Assembly: GCF_019904155.1 (NCBI RefSeq) | Contig: NZ_JAHCMB010000159.1 | Span: forward strand, 1-64,000 | Length of the DNA stretch: 64,000 nucleotides | Direction: 5' to 3' | Source: Paenibacillus sinensis | GTDB taxonomy: Bacteria > Bacillota > Bacilli > Paenibacillales > Paenibacillaceae | In this document: positions 44,564 through 54,232 of the stretch, one piece after another | How positions within the stretch are numbered: position 1 is the stretch's first letter | How the letters are laid out: each line of letters starts with the position of its first letter | Notes under the pieces: model-generated | What the model was told of the DNA's origin: nothing | What the model saw: the letters and a program-made list of their open reading frames with translations, nothing else | Databases searched by the model: none | Position numbers and translations under genes: made by a program

Positions 44564-45496
44564 ATGATACGTTATGTTGCAAATAAATTTTTCTATATGC
44601 TGGTTTCGCTGTTTGTGCTAATCTCAGCTACGTTTTTTCTGATGAAAGCCATTCCGGGGGACCCGTTCACATCCGAGAAGAAAATTCCGGATGAGATCCG
44701 CCAGCGTCTGTATGAACAATACGGCCTGGATAAGCCCGTCTACCAGCAGTATTTCAAATATTTGGGCAATATCGTGCAAGGGGATTTTGGCGTGTCCATG
44801 AAGCGGATGAATCAAGACGTTTCGCATATTATCGGACAGACCTTCTCCGCCTCGCTGAAGCTCGGCCTTGTGGCCATCCTGGTATCCGTCATCGTCGGCG
44901 TCTTGCTGGGCATGCTGGCGGCTCTGTATCACCGGAAGTTTATCGACTCGGCGGCCATGGTTCTGGCGGTGCTGGGCATAGCGGTTCCAAGCTTCGTGCT
45001 GGCGACCATTCTGCAGTATGTCTTTGCTTCAAAGCTGGGCTGGGTTAACGTTATGGGATTTAAAGAAGTACGGGATTACTTCCTTCCCGTATCGGCTCTA
45101 TCGGCTCAGCCAATCGCGTTTATCGCGAGGTTGACGCGTTCGAGCATGCTTGAGGTGCTGCATGCGGATTACATCAAGACGGCGAAAGCGAAAGGTCTCA
45201 GCTGGATCACTATTCTGTTCCGCCACGTACTTCGCAATGGCATTATGCCGGTTGTTACTTACATGGGACCGATGACTGCGAACATCGTAACTGGCTCTGT
45301 CGTTATCGAACAGATCTTCGGGATCGGCGGCATCGGCAAGCAGTTCGTAGAAGCAATCAGTACTCGTGATTATCCGATCATTATGGGGATTACCATTTTC
45401 TACGGCATCCTGCTCATGGTTGCCCGCTTCATTACGGACGTCGCCTATGTATTCGTCGATCCGCGCATTAAATTAACCGGAGAAAAGGAGGGCTAA
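44564..45496 (+). CDS. oppB: Oligopeptide ABC transporter permease (OppB type)
   Basis: A 310-residue inner membrane permease. It begins MIRYVANKFFYMLVSLFVL and has a first helix, then IPGDPFTSEKKIPDEIRQRLYEQYGLDKPVYQQYFKYL. Five further helices carry the BPD_transp_1 (EAA) loop ADYIKTAKAKGLSWITILFRHVLRNGIMPVVTY. This is typical of OppB/DppB. I choose ATG 44564 after AAGGAGG; the open frame extends to 44411 but that part includes the terminator region. Confidence 0.93.
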   Translation: MIRYVANKFFYMLVSLFVLISATFFLMKAIPGDPFTSEKKIPDEIRQRLYEQYGLDKPVYQQYFKYLGNIVQGDFGVSMKRMNQDVSHIIGQTFSASLKLGLVAILVSVIVGVLLGMLAALYHRKFIDSAAMVLAVLGIAVPSFVLATILQYVFASKLGWVNVMGFKEVRDYFLPVSALSAQPIAFIARLTRSSMLEVLHADYIKTAKAKGLSWITILFRHVLRNGIMPVVTYMGPMTANIVTGSVVIEQIFGIGGIGKQFVEAISTRDYPIIMGITIFYGILLMVARFITDVAYVFVDPRIKLTGEKEG

Positions 45497-45500
45497 TCAA

Positions 45501-46448
45501 GTGGCAGCTAAACAACAAATGGTTCCGCCCGGCGTAGACCTGAAGCCCGAAGACTTCCGGAAGATCGGCGTGGACGAGAAACAGGCTGAAGTCATTCAGC
45601 GTGAGAGTCTGTCGGCCTGGCAGGACGCCTGGAAGCGTCTGCGGCAGAATAAACTGGCCATGGTTTCGCTCGGCGTACTGGTAATAATCATTATCGGCGC
45701 CATCATCGGCCCGCATATTACCAAGTTTGATTATTATTCCAATGATTATCTGAATACGAATGTACCTCCTAACGGAGAGCATTGGTTCGGTACAGATGAT
45801 CTGGGCCGCGACATGTTCGTCCGTACCTGGTACGGCGCGCGTATCTCCCTGATCGTAGGCCTGGCGGCCGCTCTGATCGACCTGTGTATCGGCGTTGTGT
45901 ATGGCGGGATTATGGGCTTCTTCGGCGGCCGTACAGACAGCATCATGAACAAGATTTCCGAAGTTCTGTATTCCATTCCTTACCTGCTGGTGGTAATTCT
46001 GCTGCTCGTTGTGCTTGAGCCAAGTCTAGGGACGATCATATTGGCACTGACGATTACGGGCTGGATTACGATGTCATGGATTGTGCGCGGTGAAATTATG
46101 CAGCTCAAGAACCGCGAGTTCGTCCTTGCTTCCCGTTCCATGGGCGCAGGTTCCAAGCGGCTGCTGTTCAAGCATTTGCTGCCAAACGCCATTGGCCCGA
46201 TTATCGTTACCGTTACCCTGTCGGTGCCGAACGCGATCTTTGCGGAGGCATTCCTGAGCTTCCTCGGTCTTGGCGTGCAAGCCCCCAGAGCTTCGCTCGG
46301 TTCCATGATAAGCGATGCGCTCACAGGCTGGCTGATTTATCCGTGGCGGATGCTGTGCCCGGCTATTCTGATCAGTGTAACGATGCTCGCCTTTAATATT
46401 TTCGGCGACGGTCTTCGCGACGCGCTTGATCCTAAACTCAAGAAATAG
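45501..46448 (+). CDS. oppC: Oligopeptide ABC transporter permease (OppC type)
   Basis: A 315-residue permease. A hydrophilic N-terminus of about 45 residues (ending ESLSAWQDAWKRLRQNKLAMVS) leads into six membrane helices. HWFGTDDLGRDMFVRTWYGARISLIVG is the OppC signature, and the EAA loop is FVLASRSMGAGSKRLLFKHLLPNAIGPIIV. The start is GTG at 45501 with AAGGAGGG upstream. It lies 4 bases after oppB and would form the heterodimeric channel with it. Confidence 0.94.
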   Translation: MAAKQQMVPPGVDLKPEDFRKIGVDEKQAEVIQRESLSAWQDAWKRLRQNKLAMVSLGVLVIIIIGAIIGPHITKFDYYSNDYLNTNVPPNGEHWFGTDDLGRDMFVRTWYGARISLIVGLAAALIDLCIGVVYGGIMGFFGGRTDSIMNKISEVLYSIPYLLVVILLLVVLEPSLGTIILALTITGWITMSWIVRGEIMQLKNREFVLASRSMGAGSKRLLFKHLLPNAIGPIIVTVTLSVPNAIFAEAFLSFLGLGVQAPRASLGSMISDALTGWLIYPWRMLCPAILISVTMLAFNIFGDGLRDALDPKLKK

Positions 46449-46460
46449 GAGGTGACCATA

Positions 46461-47456
46461 ATGGACCCGATTTTACAGGTTAAAGACTTGCAAGTATCAT
46501 TTTTTGTGTCGGGCGGTGAAGTACAGGCTGTCCGCGGAATGAATTTTGAAATTGGCAAAGGCGAGACAGTGGCGATTGTCGGCGAGTCCGGCAGCGGCAA
46601 GAGCGTCACGGCCCAGTCGATCATGCGGCTGATTCCGTCACCTCCTTCCAAGGTGAAGCAGGGCGAGATTATTTTTCAAGGGCAAGACCTTCTGAAGAAG
46701 AGCACGAAAGAGATGGAAGCAATTCGCGGCAAAGACATTGGCATGATCTTTCAAGACCCGATGACCTCACTGAACCCCACGATCAGAGTGGGCAAGCAAA
46801 TCACGGAAGTATTGATCAAACATCAGAAAATGTCAGCGGCCGAAGCGACCAAGCGTGGCATTGAAATGTTGAAGCTTGTCGGTATCAATAATGCCGAGGC
46901 CCGCTTTAACCAATATCCCCATGAGTTCTCCGGCGGTATGCGGCAGCGTGTTATGATTGCGATCGCGCTGGCCTGCCGTCCGGCTCTGCTGATTGCGGAC
47001 GAGCCGACCACAGCGCTTGACGTAACCATACAGGCACAGATCATGGAAGTAATGAAAGATATGCAGAACAAGCTCGGCACATCGATCATTCTGATCACTC
47101 ACGACCTTGGCGTTGTCGCCGGCATGTGCGACCGTGTCATCGTCATGTACGCGGGTGAAGTGGTCGAGACCGGAACAAGATGGGAAATCTTCAAGAACCC
47201 GCAGCACCCTTATACGAAGGGACTGCTTAATTCGATGCCTCGTCTGGACCAGAAGAAAGGCGAGCCGCTGATTCCGATCGTCGGAACGCCGCCGGATCTG
47301 ATCAAGCCTCCTGTCGGCTGCCCGTTCGCCGCGCGCTGCAGCGAGGCAATGGCAATTTGCGAGAGAATTGATCCGGGCACTACGGAATTCAGCGACACGC
47401 ATACAGCGCGCTGCTGGAATCTGCATCCGATGGCCAAGGAGGCGCAAAAATCTTGA
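46461..47456 (+). CDS. oppD: Oligopeptide ABC transporter ATPase (OppD type)
   Basis: A 331-residue ABC ATPase. Walker A is [10 protein letters not shown], the Q-loop lies in [13 protein letters not shown], the signature is [12 protein letters not shown], Walker B is [14 protein letters not shown] and the switch His is [13 protein letters not shown]-terminal OppD/OppF extension carries a cysteine cluster ([18 protein letters not shown]), which in this family can bind an iron-sulfur cluster. I take ATG 46461, 6-8 bases after AGGAGGTGA; GTG 46452 lies on that site. It overlaps oppF by 4 bases. Confidence 0.94.
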   Translation: MDPILQVKDLQVSFFVSGGEVQAVRGMNFEIGKGETVAIVGESGSGKSVTAQSIMRLIPSPPSKVKQGEIIFQGQDLLKKSTKEMEAIRGKDIGMIFQDPMTSLNPTIRVGKQITEVLIKHQKMSAAEATKRGIEMLKLVGINNAEARFNQYPHEFSGGMRQRVMIAIALACRPALLIADEPTTALDVTIQAQIMEVMKDMQNKLGTSIILITHDLGVVAGMCDRVIVMYAGEVVETGTRWEIFKNPQHPYTKGLLNSMPRLDQKKGEPLIPIVGTPPDLIKPPVGCPFAARCSEAMAICERIDPGTTEFSDTHTARCWNLHPMAKEAQKS

Positions 47457-48373
47457 GCAAACAGCTGATCGAGGTGGAAGGCCTCAAGAAATATTTCAAT
47501 GTCGGCAAAGGGAAAGTGCTGAAGGCGGTCGACAATCTCAATTTCTCGATCCGTGAAGGCGAAACGCTGGGTATGGTAGGCGAGTCAGGTTGCGGCAAGA
47601 CGACGGCGGGACGCACGGTGCTCCGTCTGTATGAGCCGACGGCCGGCAGCGTGAAGTTTAACGGAACAGATATTTACAAGCTGTCTCCGGGTAAAATGAA
47701 AGCTATGCGCCGCGATATGCAGATGATCTTCCAGGACCCGTATGCGTCGCTTAATCCGCGGTTTACGGTTTCGGATATCATCGGTGAGGCGCTGGACATC
47801 CATGGCATGGCAGGAAGCCGCGCCGAGCGCAAGAAGCGGGTCGAAGAGCTGCTGGATATGGTCGGTCTGAACCATGACCATGCAACCCGCTATCCGCATG
47901 AATTCTCCGGCGGCCAGCGCCAGCGTATCGGCATTGCCCGCGCGCTTGCGGTCAATCCGAAATTCATCGTCTGCGACGAGCCGATTTCGGCGCTTGACGT
48001 ATCGATCCAGGCGCAGGTCGTCAACCTGCTCAAAGAGCTACAGACCCGTCTTGGACTGACTTATCTGTTCATCGCTCATGACCTCTCCATGGTTAAGCAT
48101 ATCAGCGACCGTGTAGCCGTTATGTACCTGGGCAAGATGGTCGAGCTTGCTGAGAGCGAAGAATTGTACGCCAATCCGATTCACCCCTATACCAAGGCGC
48201 TGCTGTCCGCGATCCCGATTCCCGATCCGGAAATCGAAGTGAACAAGAAGCGTCTGCATATGCATGACGAGCTGGCAAGCCCGATCTATTCAGCCGACCA
48301 GCAGACCAACGAGGATGAAACAAAGCTGGTCGAAGTTTCGAAGGGCCACTTTGTTGCCAAGGCATATGCCTGA
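47453..48373 (+). CDS. oppF: Oligopeptide ABC transporter ATPase (OppF type)
   Basis: A 306-residue ABC ATPase, partner of OppD. Walker [17 protein letters not shown]-loop [13 protein letters not shown], signature [15 protein letters not shown], Walker [17 protein letters not shown] and switch [16 protein letters not shown] are all intact, so both ATP sites of the pair look functional. The C-terminus is shorter than in OppF proteins with a full cysteine cluster. The start is TTG at 47453, overlapping the oppD stop (TTGA), with AAGGAGG upstream. A strong terminator follows. Confidence 0.94.
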   Translation: MSKQLIEVEGLKKYFNVGKGKVLKAVDNLNFSIREGETLGMVGESGCGKTTAGRTVLRLYEPTAGSVKFNGTDIYKLSPGKMKAMRRDMQMIFQDPYASLNPRFTVSDIIGEALDIHGMAGSRAERKKRVEELLDMVGLNHDHATRYPHEFSGGQRQRIGIARALAVNPKFIVCDEPISALDVSIQAQVVNLLKELQTRLGLTYLFIAHDLSMVKHISDRVAVMYLGKMVELAESEELYANPIHPYTKALLSAIPIPDPEIEVNKKRLHMHDELASPIYSADQQTNEDETKLVEVSKGHFVAKAYA

Positions 48374-48406
48374 TTGCAAAATGCTGCACTAATCGAGGAA
48401 TGTAAC

Positions 48407-48452
48407 AGGTTTCCCCCGCTTCTGTCCGGAAGCGGGGGAAACCTTATTTTTT
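48407..48452 (+). terminator. Terminator of the opp operon
   Basis: AGGTTTCCCCCGCTTC pairs with GAAGCGGGGGAAACCT around TGTCCG, followed by TATTTTTT. Confidence 0.95.
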
Positions 48453-48636
48453 GACAAACGCCGACCATTCTTGGGATATTTCCCGGGAAACAATCGTTGA
48501 TCAAGATCGTTGTCAGGCAATAATCCTCACTTAACGCTTTGACGGAACGTTCAGGTTTGGATACAATCAAAAAGGAAGTTTTAGAGACGCCTGACAGCTA
48601 TACATAGGGCGCATCAGCAGAACAGGAGGCAACCTG

Positions 48637-50265
48637 ATGAACGTTGTACCGGAGCCTCTGCCGGGCGGACCGGCGCTCGCCCAAGCTTTCTTGAGGGGCG
48701 ACGAGAAGGTGTCGCATTTATTCGGCGGAAGCTATCAGCATGCAAGTACCAGACAGGATCGTGCCGCCTGGCTGGACAGCCAAAGTGACAGCCGCGTGGA
48801 TCGCAGCCGTCTGACGGAAGTACTGCGCAGCTATAACGCCAGATTCAATCATCATGAAGCGGTTCGGCGCTCACTGGATTTGCTGGAACAACCGGAGACG
48901 CTGGTGATCTCCGGCGGCCAGCAGGGCGGACTGTTCACCGGACCGCTGCTCGTCATTTATAAAGCCATAACCGCGATCATTGCTGCCAGGGAGGCGGCGG
49001 CGGAGCTCGGACGCCCTGTCGTGCCGGTCTTCTGGATCGCGGGCGAGGACCATGATTGGGATGAGGTCAATCATACATATGTGCTGGACCGGTCCGGAGA
49101 AGTGGTCAAGGTGAAGGTTGAGAGAGAGGATGCCGGGCGCAGCAGCGTCAGCTGCATCCAGGTGAGCGAGGAGGACTTCGCGAAGCCGCTTGAGCAGCTT
49201 GGGGAGCTGCTTCAGGAGAGCGAATTCAAGCAGGAGATCATGGAGCTGGCCACACATGCGGCACGGCATGGGAGCATGACTTCCGCGTTTGCCGGAATGC
49301 TCGGTGCTTTGCTCGGCCGATTCGGTCTGATACTGCTGGACTCGGCGGACCCAGCCCTGCGGGCGCTGGAGCAGCCGCAGTTCCGCGCGCTGATTGAGAG
49401 GAACGACGATCTGGAAGCGGCATACCATAAGGCGGCGGATGATATCGTCAGCGGCGGACATGAGCTTCAGGCCGATGTGGCGGAGGGTGGCGCGAATCTC
49501 TTTTACATTCACGAGGGAATGCGGCTGCTTCTGGTCAAGAAGGATGGTCGTTTTACAGACCGCAAAGGGCGTGTGGCTTTCAGCAAGGAAGAGCTGTTGG
49601 ACCTGCTGGAGAGACATCCCGAGCGCTTCAGCAACAATGTACTGACCCGTCCGCTGATGCAGGAGTATTTGCTTCCGGTCCTGGCAACGGTGCTCGGGCA
49701 GGGGGAGATTTCTTATTGGGGAATTACAGGACGGGCTTTCGCAGAGCTGAGCATGAAGATGCCGCCGATTCTGCCCCGGATGTCCTATACGGTCGTCGAA
49801 GGTACGCTGCATAAGCATATGGAGAAATACGGGCTGATCTTTGAAGACGTGCGCGAAGGGCTGGAGGAGAAGAAGCGAAGCTGGCTGGAGGCTCAGGACG
49901 AGCTTCAGCTAAGCCGGAAATTTGACGAGATCAAAGTCTCCTTTGCTGCCATGTACGAACCGCTGATCGGGGAGATCGGCACTGTGCAGGCCGGACTGCT
50001 CAAGCTGGGCGCCGCCAACAAGGAGAAAATTCTGGACCAGATTGACTTCCTGGAGAGCAAGGTCATGACCGCAATGGCCAAGCAGAGCGAATCGGCGCTC
50101 CGGCAGTGGGAGCGGATTGAATGCTCGCTGATGCCGCTTGGCAGGCTGCAGGAAAGAGTCTACAATATCACGTATTATTTGAATAAATACGGTTTGTCCT
50201 GGCTGGAGCAGCTGCTGGAGCTGCCGGCAGACTACACCGGGGCTCACCGGGTCCTCTACATGTAA
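48637..50265 (+). CDS. bshC: Bacillithiol biosynthesis cysteine-adding enzyme BshC
   Basis: A 542-residue BshC (YllA), thought to add cysteine to GlcN-malate in the last step of bacillithiol synthesis. The sequence shows the family motifs [44 protein letters not shown], and [30 protein letters not shown]-terminal coiled-coil segment (about 400-490) precedes a tail of [11 protein letters not shown]. Position before the mraZ cluster is the same as yllA in B. subtilis. The ATG has CAGGAGGC upstream. Bacillithiol would be the main low-molecular-weight thiol. Confidence 0.95.
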   Translation: MNVVPEPLPGGPALAQAFLRGDEKVSHLFGGSYQHASTRQDRAAWLDSQSDSRVDRSRLTEVLRSYNARFNHHEAVRRSLDLLEQPETLVISGGQQGGLFTGPLLVIYKAITAIIAAREAAAELGRPVVPVFWIAGEDHDWDEVNHTYVLDRSGEVVKVKVEREDAGRSSVSCIQVSEEDFAKPLEQLGELLQESEFKQEIMELATHAARHGSMTSAFAGMLGALLGRFGLILLDSADPALRALEQPQFRALIERNDDLEAAYHKAADDIVSGGHELQADVAEGGANLFYIHEGMRLLLVKKDGRFTDRKGRVAFSKEELLDLLERHPERFSNNVLTRPLMQEYLLPVLATVLGQGEISYWGITGRAFAELSMKMPPILPRMSYTVVEGTLHKHMEKYGLIFEDVREGLEEKKRSWLEAQDELQLSRKFDEIKVSFAAMYEPLIGEIGTVQAGLLKLGAANKEKILDQIDFLESKVMTAMAKQSESALRQWERIECSLMPLGRLQERVYNITYYLNKYGLSWLEQLLELPADYTGAHRVLYM

Positions 50266-50327
50266 CCGGCCGAAACGACGGCTATGCAAGACGCAAGTTC
50301 ATCCCATCCGAAGCAGGAGGTACGTTC

Positions 50328-51599
50328 ATGAGTTCATTATCCCGGCAAAACAGTATTGTAGCCGATATGTCGCTCGCAGCCGAGGGACATCTCAAAATCG
50401 ACTGGGTTCGCCAGCATATGCCTGTGCTGAACCGGATTCGCGAGCAGTTCGAGGCGGAGCAGCCGTTCAAGGGGCTGAAGGTCTCCATCACTCTTCATCT
50501 GGAAGCCAAAACGGCTTATCTGGCCAAGGTTGTTCAAGCCGGCGGCGCGGAAGTGACGATCACGGGCTCCAATCCGCTCTCGACGCAGGACGATGTCTGT
50601 GCGGCGCTTGTGGAGGACGGCATTACGGTATTCGCCAAATACAACCCGTCGCCTGAGGAATTCAAGGCGCTGAATATCAAGGCGCTGGAGAGCAAGCCTG
50701 ATCTCATTATTGATGACGGCGGCGATTTTGCGACGTTGCTTCATTCGGAACGCCCTGATTTGATGGTGAATATTCGCGGCGGCGCGGAAGAAACCACTAC
50801 CGGCATAATCCGGCTGAAGGCGCTGCAGAAGCAGGGCATCCTGACATTCCCGATGGTTGCCGTTAACGACGCGTACTGCAAGCATCTGTTCGACAACCGT
50901 TACGGCACAGGCCAATCCGCCTGGGACGGTATTATCCGGACTACCAATCTCATGGTGGCGGGCAAGACGGTCGTCGTCGTCGGCTATGGCTGGTGCGGCA
51001 AGGGCGTGGCCATGCGGGCCAAAGGACTCGGAGCGGATGTTATTGTAGCGGAAGTGGATGCGATCAAAGCGGTGGAGGCTCATATGGACGGCTTCCATGT
51101 GATGCCGATGGTGGAAGCTGCAAAGCTGGGCGATTTCTTCGTCACAGTTACCGGCGACAAATATGTCATCCGCGGCGAGCACTACGATGTGATGAAGGAC
51201 GGGGCGATCCTCTGCAACGCCGGTCACTTCGATGTCGAAGTATGCAAGCCAGAGCTGGCCGAGCGCTCGGAATCCATCCGCACGGTTCGCAAGAACATTG
51301 AGGAGTACCGGATGAAGGATGGCCGCAAGCTGTATCTGCTCGCTGAAGGCCGCCTGGTCAACCTGGGCGCCGCGGACGGCCACCCGGCCGAAATCATGGA
51401 TATGACGTTCGCCCTTCAGGCGCTGTCGCTGAAATATGTCAATGACAACTACAAAACAATCGGAGTCAAGGTGGAAAATGTACCTTACGACCTGGATGAG
51501 CAGGTTGCCCGCTATAAGCTGGAGAGCATGGGTCTCGGCATTGATACATTGACACCTGAGCAGATTGCTTATCTGGACAGCTGGAATCTGAACGATTAA
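50328..51599 (+). CDS. ahcY: S-adenosylhomocysteine hydrolase, short archaeal/Thermotoga-like form
   Basis: A 423-residue NAD-dependent hydrolase of the AdoHcyase family, which splits SAH (or a related deaminated form) to homocysteine and the nucleoside. Active-site motifs are [37 protein letters not shown] and [19 protein letters not shown]. The Rossmann motif is [14 protein letters not shown]. It lacks the ~40-residue insertion of longer bacterial forms and the C-terminal Lys-Tyr pair that reaches NAD in the neighbouring subunit; the chain ends LDSWNLND. This matches the short forms, some of which use S-inosylhomocysteine. AGGAGG precedes the ATG. It sits alone between bshC and mraZ. Confidence 0.92.
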   Translation: MSSLSRQNSIVADMSLAAEGHLKIDWVRQHMPVLNRIREQFEAEQPFKGLKVSITLHLEAKTAYLAKVVQAGGAEVTITGSNPLSTQDDVCAALVEDGITVFAKYNPSPEEFKALNIKALESKPDLIIDDGGDFATLLHSERPDLMVNIRGGAEETTTGIIRLKALQKQGILTFPMVAVNDAYCKHLFDNRYGTGQSAWDGIIRTTNLMVAGKTVVVVGYGWCGKGVAMRAKGLGADVIVAEVDAIKAVEAHMDGFHVMPMVEAAKLGDFFVTVTGDKYVIRGEHYDVMKDGAILCNAGHFDVEVCKPELAERSESIRTVRKNIEEYRMKDGRKLYLLAEGRLVNLGAADGHPAEIMDMTFALQALSLKYVNDNYKTIGVKVENVPYDLDEQVARYKLESMGLGIDTLTPEQIAYLDSWNLND

Positions 51600-51620
51600 T
51601 GTATAGACGGCTTCAAGCCA

Positions 51621-51675
51621 AAACGCAAAAAGTTCCCGCTCCTTGCAGGATGCGGGAACTTTTTGCGTTTTTCGG
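51621..51675. terminator. Strong bidirectional terminator after ahcY
   Basis: AAACGCAAAAAGTTCCCGC pairs without mismatch with GCGGGAACTTTTTGCGTTT, with a loop of about 12-17 bases, then TTCGG. The A/T-rich base gives T runs on either strand. Confidence 0.9.
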
Positions 51676-51943
51676 TAAACATCCGTTGCTTAAAAGTCGA
51701 CGCCTTCCTCCTTGGACAACAAAAAATTACAAGCTATGCGCATGGGGATACCTTCTGTTTCAGCACTCAAGCTTATCCTAATTATACCCAATTATAATAG
51801 AAGAAAAAAATGGGAGTGCGGGATCTTTACCAGGATTCGCCACCATTTGCTTACCGTCGAGACATGTCGGGTCAATAGAGCGGAACCCCACATGGGGAGA
51901 TAGCCACGGGGAATTTCAGGATGCTGCATGGAGATGGCCATAC

Positions 51944-52013
51944 CCGTGCTCACCGGCATGCGCATAGTGCAGTTATGTCCGTGCTCACCGGCACATGCAT
52001 CGTGCAGTCCTAT
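51944..52013. repeat. Two-copy 35-bp direct repeat in the ahcY-mraZ gap
   Basis: CCGTGCTCACCGGCA begins at 51944 and again at 51979; each copy also contains a GTGCAGT element about 21 bases further on. The surrounding gap (51676-52290) has no gene I can support. A small open frame at 51921-52103 covers the repeat but has no ribosome binding site and no recognisable product. Confidence 0.7.
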
Positions 52014-52261
52014 CCGTCATTCCGCGCTGTGTACCCGCATCCGAGTGAGCCGGAGTTGAAGCATGTTACCAAGATACCGTTTTTCAGCCGAAACGGGTGG
52101 TAATAGTTCCCAGGTTAATCATCGTCCGAACGCAGAAATACCCCTTGGGAAGGGCGTCGGACTGTACGAAACTACGCCAGTAAGGCTGATTTCACAGCGT
52201 GTGAAGAGAACGCGGATAAAATCCGTTCAGGAATAAATTTCCTAATTTCGGAAAAAGGTTT

Positions 52262-52287
52262 TTGATTTTTACCGACGAATCTATTAT
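52262..52287 (+). promoter_or_regulatory. Possible mraZ promoter
   Basis: TTGATT (52262-52267) and TATTAT (52282-52287) are separated by 14 bases, shorter than ideal, so this is a weak call. It lies just upstream of the MraZ boxes. Confidence 0.35.
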
Positions 52288-52291
52288 GCTT

Positions 52292-52319
52292 AAGTGGTGA
52301 AAAGTGGGGTAAAGTGGAG
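52292..52319 (+). promoter_or_regulatory. MraZ operator: three 10-bp-spaced AAGTGG boxes
   Basis: AAGTGGTG, AAGTGGGG and AAGTGGAG start at 52292, 52302 and 52312, exactly one helical turn apart. MraZ proteins bind tandem boxes of this type upstream of their own gene, so this is the expected autoregulatory site for the division cluster. The boxes are directly seen; binding is inferred. Confidence 0.85.
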
Positions 52320-52348
52320 ACCAAAGGGAATTAGGGAGTGGGCAGCCT

Positions 52349-52786
52349 ATGTTTATGGGGGAATACCAGCATAGTGTTGACGATAAGGGACGGATTATCA
52401 TTCCGGCCAAATTTCGTGAACTGCTCGGCATGTCCTTCGTGGCAACCCGGGGTCTTGATTCCTGTCTGTTCGTTTATCCCATGGAAGAATGGGCAATCAT
52501 GGAACAAAAGCTGAAAAGTCTGCCGCTGATGAAGTCCGACGCCCGCGCGTTCAGCCGCTTTTTTTTCTCGGGAGCGACCGAATGCCAGTGGGACAAGCAG
52601 GGCCGGGTTACACTGCCGGCCAATTTGAGAGAGTATGCGAAACTTGATAAGGACTGTGTCATTCTTGGCGTTTCGAACCGGGTGGAAATCTGGAACAAAG
52701 AGCTTTGGGAGCAGTACTTCGGGCAGTCGGAGGCGTCTTTTAACGAGATTGCCGAGAAGCTGGTGGATTTCAACTTTGAATTTTAG
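52349..52786 (+). CDS. mraZ: Transcriptional regulator MraZ
   Basis: A 145-residue AbrB-like ring-forming regulator of the dcw cluster. Two tandem SpoVT/AbrB-type halves carry the conserved D-x3-R pattern: [19 protein letters not shown] and [18 protein letters not shown]. It begins [12 protein letters not shown] 52355 would be a slightly shorter start. The preceding GGGAG lies about 10 bases before ATG 52349. rsmH follows after 34 bases. It probably represses its own operon through the boxes at 52292-52319. Confidence 0.96.
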   Translation: MFMGEYQHSVDDKGRIIIPAKFRELLGMSFVATRGLDSCLFVYPMEEWAIMEQKLKSLPLMKSDARAFSRFFFSGATECQWDKQGRVTLPANLREYAKLDKDCVILGVSNRVEIWNKELWEQYFGQSEASFNEIAEKLVDFNFEF

Positions 52787-52820
52787 CCTAATAACGATTA
52801 CTGCCCTGGAGGGATGAAGC

Positions 52821-53774
52821 TTGTTTCACCACATCACGGTTCTGAAGGAAGAGGCAACGGAAGGTCTTAACATCAGGGAGGATGGCATTTATGTGGACTG
52901 CACGCTTGGCGGAGCGGGCCACAGCTCCCTGATTGCCTCACGCCTTGGGGACAAGGGCCGGCTGATCGCGTTCGATCAGGACGACTGGGCGCTGGATAAC
53001 GCCAAGGAGAAGCTGGCTGGTTACATGGACAGGGTTACGCTCGTCAGGAGCAATTTCCGCTTCCTGGAGGAAGAGCTTAAGTCCCTGCCTGAAGTCCCAC
53101 AGAAAGACGGAGTTCCCCAAGTAGACGGCATACTGTTCGACCTTGGCGTGTCCTCCCCGCAGTTCGACGAAGCGGAGCGCGGCTTCAGTTACAATCACGA
53201 CGCCCCGCTCGATATGCGGATGGACCGGGAAGCATCCCTGACTGCATCGGACATTGTAAACACATGGCCGGAGCAGGAAATCGCACGCGTTCTGTTCCAA
53301 TACGGCGAGGAGAAGTTCTCCAGACGGATTGCGGGAAGAATTATTGAGCGCAGGGCACAGTGTCCTATTAATAGCACGGGGGAACTAGCCGATATTATCA
53401 AAGAGGCAATTCCCGCTGCAACGCGGCGAACCGGCGGTCATCCCGCCAAACGGAGCTTTCAGGGGCTTCGAATCGCCGTGAATGATGAATTGGGCGCTTT
53501 TGAAGAGGCTCTGCACGCATCCGTGCGATGTCTGTCCCCGGGAGGCCGCGTGTCCGTCATTACGTTCCATTCGCTGGAGGATCGGATCTGCAAGCAGATT
53601 CTGAACAGCTATGTCAGCCGCTGCACCTGCCCGCCGGATTTTCCGGTCTGCGTGTGCGGCGGCGAAGGACAGATGAAGCTGGTCAACCGCAAGCCGATCA
53701 CGCCAAGCGAAGAAGAGCTGGATGCCAATCCGCGTGCCCGTTCAGCCAAGCTGCGCATTGCTGAAAAATTGTAA
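52821..53774 (+). CDS. rsmH: 16S rRNA m4C1402 methyltransferase RsmH (MraW)
   Basis: A 317-residue SAM-dependent methyltransferase that N4-methylates C1402 of 16S rRNA. It begins (M)[15 protein letters not shown]. The SAM motif [44 protein letters not shown] and [16 protein letters not shown] are the family hallmarks. A cysteine-rich [14 protein letters not shown] segment near the C-terminus is usual. The start is TTG at 52821 with GGAGGG upstream. Confidence 0.96.
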   Translation: MFHHITVLKEEATEGLNIREDGIYVDCTLGGAGHSSLIASRLGDKGRLIAFDQDDWALDNAKEKLAGYMDRVTLVRSNFRFLEEELKSLPEVPQKDGVPQVDGILFDLGVSSPQFDEAERGFSYNHDAPLDMRMDREASLTASDIVNTWPEQEIARVLFQYGEEKFSRRIAGRIIERRAQCPINSTGELADIIKEAIPAATRRTGGHPAKRSFQGLRIAVNDELGAFEEALHASVRCLSPGGRVSVITFHSLEDRICKQILNSYVSRCTCPPDFPVCVCGGEGQMKLVNRKPITPSEEELDANPRARSAKLRIAEKL

Positions 53775-53797
53775 TAGACGAAAAGGAGAGTCGAAGG

Positions 53798-54187
53798 ATG
53801 GCCTATACCCGCGGCAATTTGGCTGTAGAGCAGCAAAGAGAACCGAAACAAAATCCGCGCTACCGCGAAAAGACAAAGGTTGTCACAAGGCGCACTTCAC
53901 TTCCGCTTCAGGAGAAGCTGCTGTATCTGCTGACTCTTGGGCTGTTTGTCATCGTGGGGACCGTCCTGGTATGGCGTTACGTCCACATTTATGATTTGAA
54001 CAAGCAGGCGCAGTTGCTCGACTCGAAAATTTCCACCGCCAAGAAGCAGATCGCAGTCTACCAGAAGCAGAAGCAGGATTTGGAACAGCAGGTGCCCGCC
54101 AAGGCTCGCTCCTGGGGCTGGGTGTCTCCTACCGACGAGAAGACAATCTTCGTCCCGCGCGACGTGTCCTATACCGATGACAAGTAG
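53798..54187 (+). CDS. ftsL: Cell division protein FtsL
   Basis: A 129-residue bitopic protein. The basic cytoplasmic N-terminus (1-39) is followed by one membrane helix (about 42-62, LLYLLTLGLFVIVGTVLVW) and a short leucine-zipper-like coiled coil (about 68-100, LNKQAQLLDSKISTAKKQIAVYQKQKQDLEQQV). Size and position between rsmH and pbpB identify FtsL, a divisome protein that pairs with DivIC. Sequence conservation in this family is low, so the call leans on context. AAAGGAG supports the ATG. Confidence 0.88.
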   Translation: MAYTRGNLAVEQQREPKQNPRYREKTKVVTRRTSLPLQEKLLYLLTLGLFVIVGTVLVWRYVHIYDLNKQAQLLDSKISTAKKQIAVYQKQKQDLEQQVPAKARSWGWVSPTDEKTIFVPRDVSYTDDK

Positions 54188-54232
54188 CCGATGAGCCGTC
54201 AGTTAAGCGAAAAAAAGTTGTGAGGTTTGCGA

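Noticed and set aside
50337..51383. A 348-codon antisense frame within ahcY, and similar ones inside typA, dnaK-sized genes such as glyS, and bshC
   Set aside because: High-GC codon structure keeps these frames open; no start signals or recognisable domains.
51921..52103. A 60-codon ORF in the ahcY-mraZ gap
   Set aside because: No ribosome binding site and it merely spans the 35-bp direct repeat.
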